From Thermobacillus sp. ZCTH02-B1 (GTDB lineage: Bacteria; Bacillota; Bacilli; Paenibacillales; Paenibacillaceae), in assembly GCF_002159085.1 (NCBI RefSeq), contig NZ_LZRU01000019.1, positions 186,001-250,000 of the forward strand: a stretch of 64,000 nt of DNA. Direction: 5' to 3'. Position numbers and translations under genes: made by a program. Below the pieces are notes generated by a model. That model ran no database searches, was not told the DNA's origin, and worked only from the letters and a program-made list of their open reading frames with translations. This document shows positions 17,471-25,995 of the stretch, in pieces; positions within the stretch are counted from its first letter, which is position 1; each line of letters begins with the position of its first letter.

Positions 17471-18691
17471 GTGATCAGGGACAGGGAGCAGACGACCACG
17501 ATCAGCCGACCGGTCCGCAGATCCATGTCGGACTATCTGTCGAACGGCGTTCGCAGCATCAAGCCTTCGGGCATCCGCAAGTTTTTCGATCTCGTCCAGG
17601 GCCGCAAGGATATCATTACGCTCGGCGTCGGCGAACCGGATTTCGTGACGCCCTGGCACGTGCGCGAAGCGGCCATTTACAGCCTGGAGAAGGGGAAAAC
17701 GCAGTACACGTCCAATGCCGGCATGCCGGAGCTGCGTGAGGCGATCGCCGCCTATCTGGCGGACCGGTTCGGCCTGCACTACGATCCGGCGCGCGAAATC
17801 TTCGTGACGATCGGCGGCAGCGAGGCGATCGACCTGGCGCTGCGCGCGCTGATCAATCCGGGAGACGAGATTCTCGTGCCGGAGCCTTGCTACATCTCGT
17901 ATTCGCCGATTACGTCGCTCTCCGGCGGGGTGCCGGTCGGCGTCGAAACGTATGCCGAGGACAGCTTCAAGCTGCGCGCCGACAAGCTGGAAGCGGCGAT
18001 CACGCCGCGCACGAAGGCGCTCATCCTGTGCTATCCGAGCAATCCGACGGGCGGCATCATGACGTACGAAGATTGGCTGCCGATCGCACGGATCGTGGAG
18101 AAATACGACCTGATCGTCATCGCCGACGAGATTTACGCCGAGCTGACCTACGGCGCGCGGCATGTCAGCTTCGCGTCGATTCCGGGCATGAAGGACCGGA
18201 CGATTCTGGTGAGCGGATTTTCAAAAGCGTTCGCGATGACCGGATGGCGGATGGGCTACGTCTGCGGCCATCCGGAACTGATCGGCGCGATGCTGAAAAT
18301 TCACCAGTATACGGTCATGTGCGCGCCGATCATGGGCCAGATCGCGGCGCTCGAAGCGCTGACGAACGGACTGGAAGAGATGGAGCGCATGGTCGAGTCC
18401 TACAATCAGCGCCGCAGGCTCGTCGTCCAGGGGTTCCGCGAGATCGGCCTCGATTGCCACGAGCCGCAGGGGGCGTTCTATGCGTTCCCGTCCATCCGTT
18501 CCACCGGGCTCGATTCCGAAACGTTTGCGGAGCGGCTGCTCATGGAGGCGCAGGTCGCCGTCGTTCCGGGCAACGTGTTCGGCCGCGGCGGCGAAGGGCA
18601 TGTCCGCTGCTCCTACGCCACTTCCGTGGCGCAGCTCACCGAGGCGATCGAGCGGATCGGCCGGTTCGTCGAAAAATTGAAACGGGGTTGA
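17471..18691 (+). CDS. Class I PLP aminotransferase (AlaT/PatA-like)
   Basis: PLP-dependent transaminase of fold type I. The PLP-binding lysine is in SGFSKAFAMTGWRMG near residue 252, and the NPTGG and ADEIYAEL motifs are present. The length (about 406) fits AlaT/PatA-like enzymes. The start is placed at GTG 17471, 8 nt after GAGGAG; GTG 17462 overlaps that site. Context with an Lrp-type regulator suggests alanine or branched amino-acid metabolism; N-acetyl-diaminopimelate aminotransferase is an alternative. Confidence 0.85.
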   Translation: MIRDREQTTTISRPVRRSMSDYLSNGVRSIKPSGIRKFFDLVQGRKDIITLGVGEPDFVTPWHVREAAIYSLEKGKTQYTSNAGMPELREAIAAYLADRFGLHYDPAREIFVTIGGSEAIDLALRALINPGDEILVPEPCYISYSPITSLSGGVPVGVETYAEDSFKLRADKLEAAITPRTKALILCYPSNPTGGIMTYEDWLPIARIVEKYDLIVIADEIYAELTYGARHVSFASIPGMKDRTILVSGFSKAFAMTGWRMGYVCGHPELIGAMLKIHQYTVMCAPIMGQIAALEALTNGLEEMERMVESYNQRRRLVVQGFREIGLDCHEPQGAFYAFPSIRSTGLDSETFAERLLMEAQVAVVPGNVFGRGGEGHVRCSYATSVAQLTEAIERIGRFVEKLKRG

Positions 18692-18745
18692 GGGACGGCG
18701 TCGTGCCGGAAGCGACCGGGCTTCGGGTGAGGGGGAGGAACGCAG

Positions 18746-18979
18746 ATGGCCGGCGGCGCAGGATGTTCCGACAGTCAGCACGACCAGCAAGCCGTTCGGC
18801 CGGCGGCTTCCGCCGATTTGCTCAAGGACGAGATCTGCCGGTTGCGGAGGCGAATGGAATTGGTCTATCTGGAAGAACATTCGCTGCGTTCGGAACGCGT
18901 GATCGAGGCCAGCCGCAAACTGGACAAGAAGATCAACGAGTACATGCGGCACAAGCGTCGAAGCACGGACGGATCATGA
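18746..18979 (+). CDS. Spo0E-like aspartyl-phosphate phosphatase
   Basis: A 77-residue protein whose second half is the two-helix Spo0E fold with the signature SxxLD (ASRKLDKKINEYMR). Such proteins dephosphorylate Spo0A~P and restrain sporulation entry. The first ~25 residues (Gly/Ala/Gln-rich, with CSDSQHDQQ) are not part of the fold. GGGGGAGG precedes the ATG. Followed by a terminator. Confidence 0.8.
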   Translation: MAGGAGCSDSQHDQQAVRPAASADLLKDEICRLRRRMELVYLEEHSLRSERVIEASRKLDKKINEYMRHKRRSTDGS

Positions 18980-18983
18980 GGGC

Positions 18984-19009
18984 AGCCGGCGGTATGCGCC
19001 GGCTTTTTC
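18984..19009 (+). terminator. Intrinsic terminator after the Spo0E-like gene
   Basis: AGCCGGCG / CGCCGGCT-type stem with a short loop, then TTTTT. Confidence 0.8.
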
Positions 19010-19023
19010 CTTTTGGCTTCCTT

Positions 19024-19051
19024 TTGGCGGCGTCCGGGATTGTGGTATAGT
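19024..19051 (+). promoter_or_regulatory. Promoter of the adenosyltransferase operon
   Basis: TTGGCG (19024-19029), 16-bp spacer, TATAGT (19046-19051). Confidence 0.6.
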
Positions 19052-19092
19052 GGTGCATGACGCGGAATCTTGGGCACAGGACGGGAATCGGC

Positions 19093-19680
19093 ATGAAGTG
19101 GTATACGCGAAAAGGCGATTCGGGCCGGACGGGCATCATCGGCGGACGCGTCCGCAAGGACGACGTCCGGGTGGAGGCGTACGGCACGATCGACGAATTG
19201 AACAGTTTCATCGGCCTGGCCGCGGCCGCGCTGCGGCGCGCGGACGGGCTCGGCGACATGGCGGACGAACTCGCCGAAATCCAGCAGGAGCTCTTCGATT
19301 GCGGATCGGATCTTGCCTATGCGGAGAATCCGGAGTTTTTCAAGATGGGCGAGGAGCCGGTGGAACGGCTCGAGCGGCGGATCGACGAGCTGGACCGCGA
19401 GGCGCCGCCGGTCGCCCGGTTCATCCTTCCGGGCGGATCGGAGCCGGCCGCGCTGCTGCACGTCTGCCGGACCGTCTGCCGGCGGGCGGAGCGCCGCGTC
19501 GTGGCGCTCGCCGCGGTTCATCCGGTGAACGAGGCGGTGCTCAGGTACCTCAACCGGCTGTCGGATTGGTTCTTCGTCGCGGCCCGCGCCGCCAACGCGC
19601 GCCTCGGCGTCGCCGATGCCGAGTACGCGCGCGGCGCCGTCGTGTTCCGGGGAACGAATCATGAGCATCCGAGGAAGTGA
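19093..19680 (+). CDS. Corrinoid adenosyltransferase, PduO type
   Basis: Transfers the adenosyl group of ATP to cob(I)alamin. 195 residues with the N-terminal KWYTRKGDSGRTG ATP loop and the later FILPGGS, RTVCRRAERRVV and LNRLSDWFFVAAR segments that define the PduO/YvqK family. The start is ATG 19093 (MKWYTRKGD); upstream codons add 12 residues without family support. The ribosome binding site (ACGGGAA) is modest. Next to a pseudouridine synthase gene 6 bp downstream. Confidence 0.9.
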   Translation: MKWYTRKGDSGRTGIIGGRVRKDDVRVEAYGTIDELNSFIGLAAAALRRADGLGDMADELAEIQQELFDCGSDLAYAENPEFFKMGEEPVERLERRIDELDREAPPVARFILPGGSEPAALLHVCRTVCRRAERRVVALAAVHPVNEAVLRYLNRLSDWFFVAARAANARLGVADAEYARGAVVFRGTNHEHPRK

Positions 19681-19686
19681 AAGGCG

Positions 19687-20655
19687 TTGGACGACAGGAT
19701 GCAAGGCGACGTGATCGAGCTGGTCGTTCGGAAGGAGGACGCCGGGCAGACCGTCCGGACGGTGCTCAAAAATCGGCTCGGCGTCTCGCGCCGGCTGTTG
19801 GCGCGGCTCAGGCGGACCGAAGCGGGCATTACGGTCAACGGCAGACAGGCCTGGACGTCGGACCGCGTGGCGGCGGGCGACCGGATCAAGCTGCGCATGG
19901 AGGCGGAAGCGCCGGACGACGTGCCGCCGCGCGAGATGCCGCTCAACATCCTGTACGAAGATCCGCATCTGCTCGTGCTGGACAAGCCGGCGGGCATCGT
20001 TGTACATCCGACGAAGGGCTATTACGACAACACGCTCGCGAACGGCGTGATCTACCATTGGATGAAGCGGGGCGAAGCGCACCGCTTCCGCCCGGTGCAC
20101 CGGCTGGACAAGGATACGTCGGGCGTCCTCGCCGTCGCGAAGAACCCTTACGTGCACCAGCAGCTGGCGGAGCAGATGAAGCGCGGCCGCATCGGCAAGC
20201 GCTACATCGCCTTTGTCCGCGGCGTGCCGTCGCCGGTCCGCGGCACGGTCGATGCGCCGATCGACCGGGATCCGGCGGCGCCGCACCTCCGGATCGTGAC
20301 GCCGGACGGCTACCCGTCCGTCACGCATTACAACACGGAAGCCGTCTACGGCGGCGGCCGGGCCGCCAAGGTGGTCCTCACGCTCGAGACCGGCAGGACG
20401 CACCAGATCCGCGTCCACATGCGGCACATCGGCTGCCCGCTCATCGCGGACGAGCTGTACGGCCCCTGCGGTCCGGATGATCCGGAATGGCTCCGGGAAG
20501 CCGCGCGGACGGCGGGACGCCAGGCGCTGCATGCGGCCGAGCTGGAACTGAGGCACCCGATGACCGGGGAGTGGATGCGGTTCGTGTCGCCGCTTCCCGG
20601 GGATCTGCTCGGTCTGGAACGGCTGCTCGCATCGCTGGATGATCGCGGGACCTGA
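19687..20655 (+). CDS. RluD-family 23S rRNA pseudouridine synthase
   Basis: A 322-residue enzyme with an S4 RNA-binding domain (about 15-75) and a pseudouridine synthase core carrying the catalytic Asp in HRLDKDTSG (near 138-146), followed by GRTHQIRVHM. Isomerises specific uridines in rRNA; the exact site is not deducible. TTG start 19687 with AGGAAGTGA upstream. Confidence 0.9.
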   Translation: MDDRMQGDVIELVVRKEDAGQTVRTVLKNRLGVSRRLLARLRRTEAGITVNGRQAWTSDRVAAGDRIKLRMEAEAPDDVPPREMPLNILYEDPHLLVLDKPAGIVVHPTKGYYDNTLANGVIYHWMKRGEAHRFRPVHRLDKDTSGVLAVAKNPYVHQQLAEQMKRGRIGKRYIAFVRGVPSPVRGTVDAPIDRDPAAPHLRIVTPDGYPSVTHYNTEAVYGGGRAAKVVLTLETGRTHQIRVHMRHIGCPLIADELYGPCGPDDPEWLREAARTAGRQALHAAELELRHPMTGEWMRFVSPLPGDLLGLERLLASLDDRGT

Positions 20656-20682
20656 TGGTTCCGGAAAGGGGAGGAATGTTCC

Positions 20683-21057
20683 GTGGCGAACGACAGGGAC
20701 GAGACGCTGAAGGTCTACTACTATCCGAAGTGCGGGAGCTGCCGCAACGCCCTGAAATACCTTCAGGCGAGGGGGCGCAGGCTCGAACTGCGCAATCTGT
20801 ACGAGCAGCCGCCGACCGAGGAGGAAATCCGGGAGTGGCTGCGCCTGAGCGGACTTCCGGTCCGCGCCTTCTTCAACACGTCGGGAGAAGCCTACCGCGA
20901 GATGAAGCTGAAGGAGAGGCTGCCGGAGATGGACGAGGACGCACAGATCCGGCTGCTCGCGTCGAACGGACGCCTCGTGAAGCGGCCGGTCGTGACGGAC
21001 GGCCGCAAGGTGACCGTCGGATGGAAGGAAGAGACGTTCGGGGAGAACTGGGGTTGA
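20683..21057 (+). CDS. ArsC/Spx-family thioredoxin-fold protein (YusI-like)
   Basis: A 124-residue protein with the CGSC redox pair (YYYPKCGSCRNALKYL) at its N-terminus and the ArsC-family C-terminal segment LASNGRLVKRPVVTDGRKVTVGW. It lacks the RNA-polymerase-contacting features of true Spx as far as I can judge and resembles YusI/YffB-type ArsC-like proteins. GTG start with GGGGAGGAA upstream. Terminates against a convergent small gene. Confidence 0.82.
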   Translation: MANDRDETLKVYYYPKCGSCRNALKYLQARGRRLELRNLYEQPPTEEEIREWLRLSGLPVRAFFNTSGEAYREMKLKERLPEMDEDAQIRLLASNGRLVKRPVVTDGRKVTVGWKEETFGENWG

Positions 21058-21072
21058 ACCGGAGCGGCATGA

Positions 21073-21125
21073 GCCGGACGAATGGCGGCCGGACCGATCA
21101 TCCTTCCGGGTCCAATTCGTCCGGC
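21073..21125. terminator. Shared hairpin between convergent genes
   Basis: Perfect 11-bp inverted repeat GCCGGACGAAT (21073-21083) / ATTCGTCCGGC (21115-21125), the right arm inside the 3' end of the minus-strand gene. No T tract, so its role as bidirectional terminator is tentative. Confidence 0.4.
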
Positions 21126-21373
21126 TTGCCCTGATCGCCGGGATAGCCGCGCTCCATCCCTTCGTGAAACGCCAGATCTTCGTAGTTGAACGGCCTCGGG
21201 GAGCGCTGGTCGATCCGGTGCGGCTCGCTCTTGCCGAGCGATTCGGTCGCAAGCGGAGAACCGTACGGTCCTTCGGGGAACTCTTCGGCGGTCAGGTCGT
21301 TGCGCTGCGATTCCACGACGGCGAGATCGGTTTCTTCCTGGCGATCTTCCGGTTTGAAACCTTCCCTGGCCAC
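21098..21373 (-). CDS. Small acidic protein of unknown function
   Basis: A 91-residue, Glu/Asp/Pro-rich, probably disordered cytosolic protein (MAREGFKPEDRQEET... ending GDQGKPDELDPEG). GTG start at 21373 with GGGAGG 8 nt upstream. No domain recognised. It lies downstream of the DUF3055 gene on the same strand, with a 52-bp gap. Confidence 0.65.
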   Translation of the reverse strand: MAREGFKPEDRQEETDLAVVESQRNDLTAEEFPEGPYGSPLATESLGKSEPHRIDQRSPRPFNYEDLAFHEGMERGYPGDQGKPDELDPEG

Positions 21374-21425
21374 GGCGGATGCCTCCCGGATTTGGAATCG
21401 TCTGCCGCCTACAGTATGGCCCGCG

Positions 21426-21719
21426 TCAGTCCGGGCTATGCGCCGGCCCGATCACCGTCCGCAGGAACGTTTCCAGTTCCGCCGCTTCCTCTTCCGTCAG
21501 CCGGAACGTCTCCGCGAGGTATCCCTCCTCATCCAGATCGTCCGTTCCGATGATGGCCGTGATTCCCCGCTGCAGGTCGGTGACGAGCTTCTTGCCGTAG
21601 AAGCGGTTCGTCCTGGTGACGGCCAGATCGAAGCGGTTCAGGTTCGGCGTGATGAACGTCACGAACCGCGTCTCGGTCTGCTCGGTCGAATCCGAGATGA
21701 AATCGAAGTTCGGCAGCAT
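21426..21719 (-). CDS. DUF3055 family protein
   Basis: A 97-residue protein matching the DUF3055 pattern (FITPNLNRFDLAVTRTNRFYGKKLVTDLQ, then an acidic C-terminal helix). Function unknown. ATG 21719 is preferred, with GGGAGGGA upstream; five more upstream codons are open. A -10-like TATAAT on the minus strand lies at 21752-21757. Confidence 0.75.
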   Translation of the reverse strand: MLPNFDFISDSTEQTETRFVTFITPNLNRFDLAVTRTNRFYGKKLVTDLQRGITAIIGTDDLDEEGYLAETFRLTEEEAAELETFLRTVIGPAHSPD

Positions 21720-21812
21720 CGCCGTCCCTCCCATCGCAAGGCATATCGTTTATTATACCGTACGGGGACGGCCGCGGAAACGGATGAAGGACGCACGGCG
21801 CCGCGGGACAGG

Positions 21813-21842
21813 AAAAAGCACCCCTCGCGGGAAGAGGTGCCT
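21813..21842 (-). terminator. Terminator of the AraC-type regulator gene
   Basis: On the minus strand GGCACCTC-(7 nt)-GAGGGGTGC then TTTTT, just after the stop of the 21857-24172 gene. Confidence 0.85.
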
Positions 21843-21856
21843 TTCGGACGGCGCGT

Positions 21857-24172
21857 TCATCCGCCGGGCTGCGCGTATTTGCTCCGGTACTGGCCCGGCG
21901 TCATGCCTTCCATCTTGCGGAAGAACCGGATGAAGTTCTGCGGATTGTTGTAGGTCAGCCGTTCGGCGATTTCCCTGATCGACATGTCCGTCTCGACCAG
22001 CCAGCGCTTCGACACGTTCAGCCGGTATCGGGCCAGATATTCGCTGAAGGACATCTGGGTCTCCTTCTTGAACACGCTGCTCAGATAAAAGGTATTGTAA
22101 TGGAGACGCGCGGCGCAGGCTTCCAGGGTCAGGTCGGTGTCGTATTCGTTGCGGATGATTTCGATGATCTGGTCCGATATTTTTTTGTACTGGGATTGCT
22201 GGCGTTCACGGAACACTTCCATGATGGGCCGGATCAACCGCGTCCGGAACCAGTTTCCGATCTCCGCGCGCACGTGGAGCTGCAACAGCTCCTCGTACGG
22301 GGATTTGTCCCCGATGTTCAGCCGGCTCGGCGAAATGCCCGCTTCCTGCATGACGATCATCATATCATTCAGCAGCCGGATCAGCGAAATCTGGTACTCG
22401 TCGGGCGAGCGCTCTTTGCCGAAGACTTCGTCCAGCCATTTGTCGAACAGGTCGAAGGCCTTCGCCTCGTCGGCCAGCTTGATCGCGTCGATCAACTCGT
22501 GATGCAGTTGGTTCGGATAGTAATAAATCCGGGTATGCTTGCCGGCGTTGAGGCTCGCATACGGAATGATGACGCCTTCGCCCAGTATCAGGCGATGTTT
22601 GAGCGCCTCCAGGCCTTCCTGGTACGCCCTTGCCGCCTTGGTCAGGCTCTGGAACGGCAGGCTGATGCCGATGCTGACTTCGAGGTCCAGATATCTTCGC
22701 ATGTTGCGCTGGATGTCCTCGGTCAGTTTGTAGACGTAATCGCTGAAGTCCCCGGCCGAAACGCCGCTCCGTCCCACCAGCGTCACGTGCGTCTGGTCGA
22801 TCATGACGGAGGGAAGCCGTTCGTCCGGCGGCACCATTTCTTCGATGATGTTGGCGATCGCGAACATGAGCAGGTCGACGTCCTGCCGGCTGTACCGCGT
22901 CCGTTCCAGCGCATCGATCTGCAGCGTGAACACGGCCATGTGATCCCACGGATCGGCCTGCCGCGAGAAGCCGTAAAATTCCAGCTTCTCCCGGATCTCG
23001 GCGGGATGGATCTGGCCCAGGTACAGCCGGTGCAGGAAATAGGCGAGCATCTGCCGGCTGTTCTGGCGGAGTTCGCGCTGAAGTCTGGAATTGGACGCGA
23101 ACAGGTCGCTGATCTGCTCGTGGATGACCTGCAGTTCGTTTTTCGCGTTCGCCTTCGTTTCCGGCAATCGCTGCGCGATTTGCTCGAAGATTTGCCGGAT
23201 CGGGGAGTAGACCCGCCGGCTGCCGATCCAGACGAGAAGGACGCTGATCAGCAGGATGGCAGCGCAGACATAGAGCGTAAAGAGTCCGATCTGCCTCGAT
23301 TCCCGCCGGAATGCCGACATTTCCGTGAAGGAGACATAGATCCATCCGTTGAAATCGGAACGGACGTACGTCACCGAAACCGGCCGGTTGTCCAGCTTCG
23401 TTTCGAACTGGCCGAACGGTTCGGCGAATCGGGAAAGGTCGGACTCCTGCAGTTCCTTGGAATATGTAAGCGGTTTCCCCACCAGACGGGAATCGGCATG
23501 GATCATGACCGTATGGTCCGGAGCGAGGACCATCGTCTCCCTGGAGAAGGTCCGGTCGTCCATCATCTCGGCCAGGCGGCAGCCGGGAATCATGGCCATC
23601 GCGATGCCGCGCTTGTCCGCCGCGCGCAAAGGCAGCTTCTTGATGAGCGCGATCGTGTACGGACAAGCGTAGCTCTGCGTGTCGCTCGAGCCCAGTTTGT
23701 CCGTCTCCAGCAGCACCCATTGGGTATAGCTGCCGGAATCCATCAGCTGCTCCAGGGTTTCCCGGGCGCCATGCCTCGAAAAGGCGTAGAGCCCCTGGTT
23801 GTTGATCAGCCAGTCGTATTCGGAGTTGGCCAGGATGACGTCGGTGACCTTCGTTTCCGGAGATTGCAGCAGGCCGAGTTCCTGCTTGAGCTCGTTGTAC
23901 AACTGGAAATCGTAGAAGGTAAGCGGACGTGTAAGCGCTTCCTGAAGCTGTCTCGTGTTGATCACATAGTTCAGCGTCGAGTCGACGGTTCGAAGCACCT
24001 GCTCCACGCCGTCCTTCGACTGGCGCATCATCTGGATGCTGCTTTGGCTGACATGCCGCTGAATGGATGCGGAGGACTTCATGTAGGAGAAGAAGCCGAC
24101 CGCCAGAATCGAAGTGATGCATATGGCGCAACCGAAAACGATCATCCGGATGTACATGCTCGACTTGGACAT
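21857..24172 (-). CDS. Membrane-anchored AraC-family regulator (YesN-type, Cache sensor)
   Basis: A 771-residue one-protein sensor-regulator: first membrane helix (~10-30), extracellular dCache-like sensor (~31-290), second helix (~295-315, YVCAAILLISVLLVWIG), HAMP-like linker, a GGDEF-like/YesN middle region, and a C-terminal AraC HTH pair (~670-771, with SSVFKKETQMSFSEYL and EIAERLTYNNPQNFIRFFRKMEGMTPGQYR). No receiver domain. Such regulators in Paenibacillus activate the adjacent sugar ABC transporter. Divergent from the solute-binding gene with overlapping promoters. ATG 24172 has GGAGGAG upstream. Confidence 0.88.
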   Translation of the reverse strand: MSKSSMYIRMIVFGCAICITSILAVGFFSYMKSSASIQRHVSQSSIQMMRQSKDGVEQVLRTVDSTLNYVINTRQLQEALTRPLTFYDFQLYNELKQELGLLQSPETKVTDVILANSEYDWLINNQGLYAFSRHGARETLEQLMDSGSYTQWVLLETDKLGSSDTQSYACPYTIALIKKLPLRAADKRGIAMAMIPGCRLAEMMDDRTFSRETMVLAPDHTVMIHADSRLVGKPLTYSKELQESDLSRFAEPFGQFETKLDNRPVSVTYVRSDFNGWIYVSFTEMSAFRRESRQIGLFTLYVCAAILLISVLLVWIGSRRVYSPIRQIFEQIAQRLPETKANAKNELQVIHEQISDLFASNSRLQRELRQNSRQMLAYFLHRLYLGQIHPAEIREKLEFYGFSRQADPWDHMAVFTLQIDALERTRYSRQDVDLLMFAIANIIEEMVPPDERLPSVMIDQTHVTLVGRSGVSAGDFSDYVYKLTEDIQRNMRRYLDLEVSIGISLPFQSLTKAARAYQEGLEALKHRLILGEGVIIPYASLNAGKHTRIYYYPNQLHHELIDAIKLADEAKAFDLFDKWLDEVFGKERSPDEYQISLIRLLNDMMIVMQEAGISPSRLNIGDKSPYEELLQLHVRAEIGNWFRTRLIRPIMEVFRERQQSQYKKISDQIIEIIRNEYDTDLTLEACAARLHYNTFYLSSVFKKETQMSFSEYLARYRLNVSKRWLVETDMSIREIAERLTYNNPQNFIRFFRKMEGMTPGQYRSKYAQPGG

Positions 24173-24206
24173 GAAGCTGCATTCTCCTCCGATGCGATGT
24201 AGTTTC

Positions 24207-24236
24207 ATTTTATTTGGGATCCGGTTGCGCGTTCAA
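24207..24236 (-). promoter_or_regulatory. Promoter of the AraC-type regulator gene
   Basis: Minus strand TTGAAC (24236-24231), 18-bp spacer, TAAAAT (24212-24207). Its -35 occupies the same bases as the -35 of the divergent promoter. Confidence 0.6.
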
Positions 24237-24261
24237 CAATCATCCATAATCATTTTATCAT
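24232..24261 (+). promoter_or_regulatory. Promoter of the solute-binding protein operon
   Basis: Plus strand TTCAAC (24232-24237), 18-bp spacer, TATCAT (24256-24261), 38 bp before the ATG. The suboptimal hexamers fit an activator-dependent promoter. Confidence 0.45.
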
Positions 24262-24298
24262 GTCTCTTTCCATTAGGCCGATTCCGGAGGTGAACAGG

Positions 24299-25831
24299 AT
24301 GGGCAAATTCGCGCGTTGGATCGGCTGTCTTCTGCTCCTGGCCGGATTGCCGGTTCTGGCGGCCGGCTGTGCCGGGAAGCCGGCGGCCGGACGGATGGCG
24401 GACGGCGGGCCGGACCGGACGCGGATCACGATTTTCGCCAACCTGCATACGGAGGAGGTGCCGGATCCGCGGATTGAAGAACGGGTGGAAGAGCTGACGA
24501 ACGTCGATCTCGAGATCCATTGGATACCCGACGGCAGCTATGATGAAAAAGTGAACGCCGCCATCGTGACGGGATCGCTGCCGCATGCGCTTTTCCTGAA
24601 GAACGCGGCTTCGCTTCAGGATTTCCGGGACGAGATGCGAAGCGGCATGTTCTGGGAGATCGGTTCCCGCCTGCACCGGTATCCGAACCTTTCCCGCCTG
24701 AAGCCGGACATGCTGCGCCACCTGTCGGTCGACGGCCGCATTTACGGCCTGTACCAGGAGCGCCCCCTTTCCCGGCAAGGCGTCATCTATCGCAAGGACT
24801 GGGCGGACCGGCTGGGTCTCAAGGCGCCGGAGTCCATCGGGGATCTGTACGAGATGCTTTGGCGCTTCACCCATGATGATCCGGACGGCAACGGCCTGGA
24901 CGACACGATCGGCCTCGCCGACCGGGGCGACCTGGTCTACGGCGCGTTCAAAACGGTCGGCTCGTACCACGGCGTGCCGAACGGATGGGGCGAGAAGGAC
25001 GGCATGCTGCTTCCCGAGTTCATGTTTGAAGAATATATCGACACGATGCGCTTCTTCCGCAAGCTGCACGAGGAGGGCCTGATCAACCGGAATTTCCCCG
25101 TGACCGGCAAAGTCGACCAGCAGGCGCTCCTGACCCGCGGCACGGCGGGCGTCTACATCGGTGCGATGGGGGACGTCATCACGCTGCAGGCAAAGCTTCG
25201 GGAGACGGATCCCGATGCCGAGCTCGATGTGGTCAACCGGATCGCGGGCCCGCATGGTTACCGGATTTGGGCCGGCGAAGGGTACGGGACGGCCGTCCTG
25301 TTCCCGAGGGCATCGAACCGTACGGAAGCGGAGCTGGACGCCGTCCTGTCTCTGTTCGACCGGCTCATGTCGGCCGAACTGGCGAATCTGCTCTACTGGG
25401 GCATCGAAGGCCGCCACTATGAAGTGCGGAACGGAAAGGCGTACATTTCCGGGGACGTCGGTTTGACCACGAAGGAAGTAAAACCGTACAACGCGCTCCT
25501 CGTCGGCGGCCGGGACACGATTCCGGGCCTCCTGAAACCGGAGTTCGGGCTCGCGGTGAGGGCGAAGGCGGAACGTCTGATCGAAGACAACGCCGCATTT
25601 GCGGTGCATGATCCGACGACCGCGCTGGATTCCCCCACCCGGAACGAGCGGGGCGAATGGCTCCGGCGGATCATCGACGACGCCACCTGGCAGTTCATCC
25701 TCGGCATGATCGACGAGGAAGGCTTCCGGCGCGCGGTCGACCGATGGCGGGAGGAAGGCGGCGATCGGATCATCCGGGAAATCAATGAAGCCCATCGGCG
25801 TTCGTCGGACGGACATGGAACGCCTCCATAA
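24299..25831 (+). CDS. Sugar ABC transporter solute-binding lipoprotein (LplA-like), copy 1
   Basis: A 510-residue extracellular binding lipoprotein with signal peptide and lipobox LAAGC (Cys ~24). LplA/YtcQ-type binding domain with a Ca-site-like DPDGNGLDDT segment. It is a close paralogue of the next gene: many aligned blocks such as NLHTEEVPD/NLHTPEVPS, WIPDGSYDEKVNA/WVPDGSYDEKMNA, YQERPLSRQG. Shorter linker after the lipobox than copy 2. GGAGGTGAAC ribosome binding site at ATG 24299. Probably binds an oligosaccharide related to the GH105 substrate. Confidence 0.87.
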   Translation: MGKFARWIGCLLLLAGLPVLAAGCAGKPAAGRMADGGPDRTRITIFANLHTEEVPDPRIEERVEELTNVDLEIHWIPDGSYDEKVNAAIVTGSLPHALFLKNAASLQDFRDEMRSGMFWEIGSRLHRYPNLSRLKPDMLRHLSVDGRIYGLYQERPLSRQGVIYRKDWADRLGLKAPESIGDLYEMLWRFTHDDPDGNGLDDTIGLADRGDLVYGAFKTVGSYHGVPNGWGEKDGMLLPEFMFEEYIDTMRFFRKLHEEGLINRNFPVTGKVDQQALLTRGTAGVYIGAMGDVITLQAKLRETDPDAELDVVNRIAGPHGYRIWAGEGYGTAVLFPRASNRTEAELDAVLSLFDRLMSAELANLLYWGIEGRHYEVRNGKAYISGDVGLTTKEVKPYNALLVGGRDTIPGLLKPEFGLAVRAKAERLIEDNAAFAVHDPTTALDSPTRNERGEWLRRIIDDATWQFILGMIDEEGFRRAVDRWREEGGDRIIREINEAHRRSSDGHGTPP

Positions 25832-25846
25832 TCATCCCCTTCCGGA

Positions 25847-25923
25847 ATAATCCCTGCATTGGATGTCGCCGCCGAAGGCCGGAATTTGCCGGATCGGCGG
25901 GAGGCAGCAAATGCCGGGATTAT
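25847..25923 (+). promoter_or_regulatory. Long stem-loop between the two solute-binding genes
   Basis: Outer arms ATAATCCCTGCATT (25847-25860) and AATGCCGGGATTAT (25910-25923) pair at 13 of 14 positions; inside, CCGCCGA/TCGGCGG and a CCGG/CCGG pair extend the structure. No T tract follows. A plausible mRNA-stabilising or processing structure that sets different levels for the two paralogues. Confidence 0.6.
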
Positions 25924-25995
25924 GTTCGTAACGGCGGGCCGGGCGTTATGCTGATGACGCGGCAAGCGAAAAAGCGAAAAAAGGAGGTCATCGGC

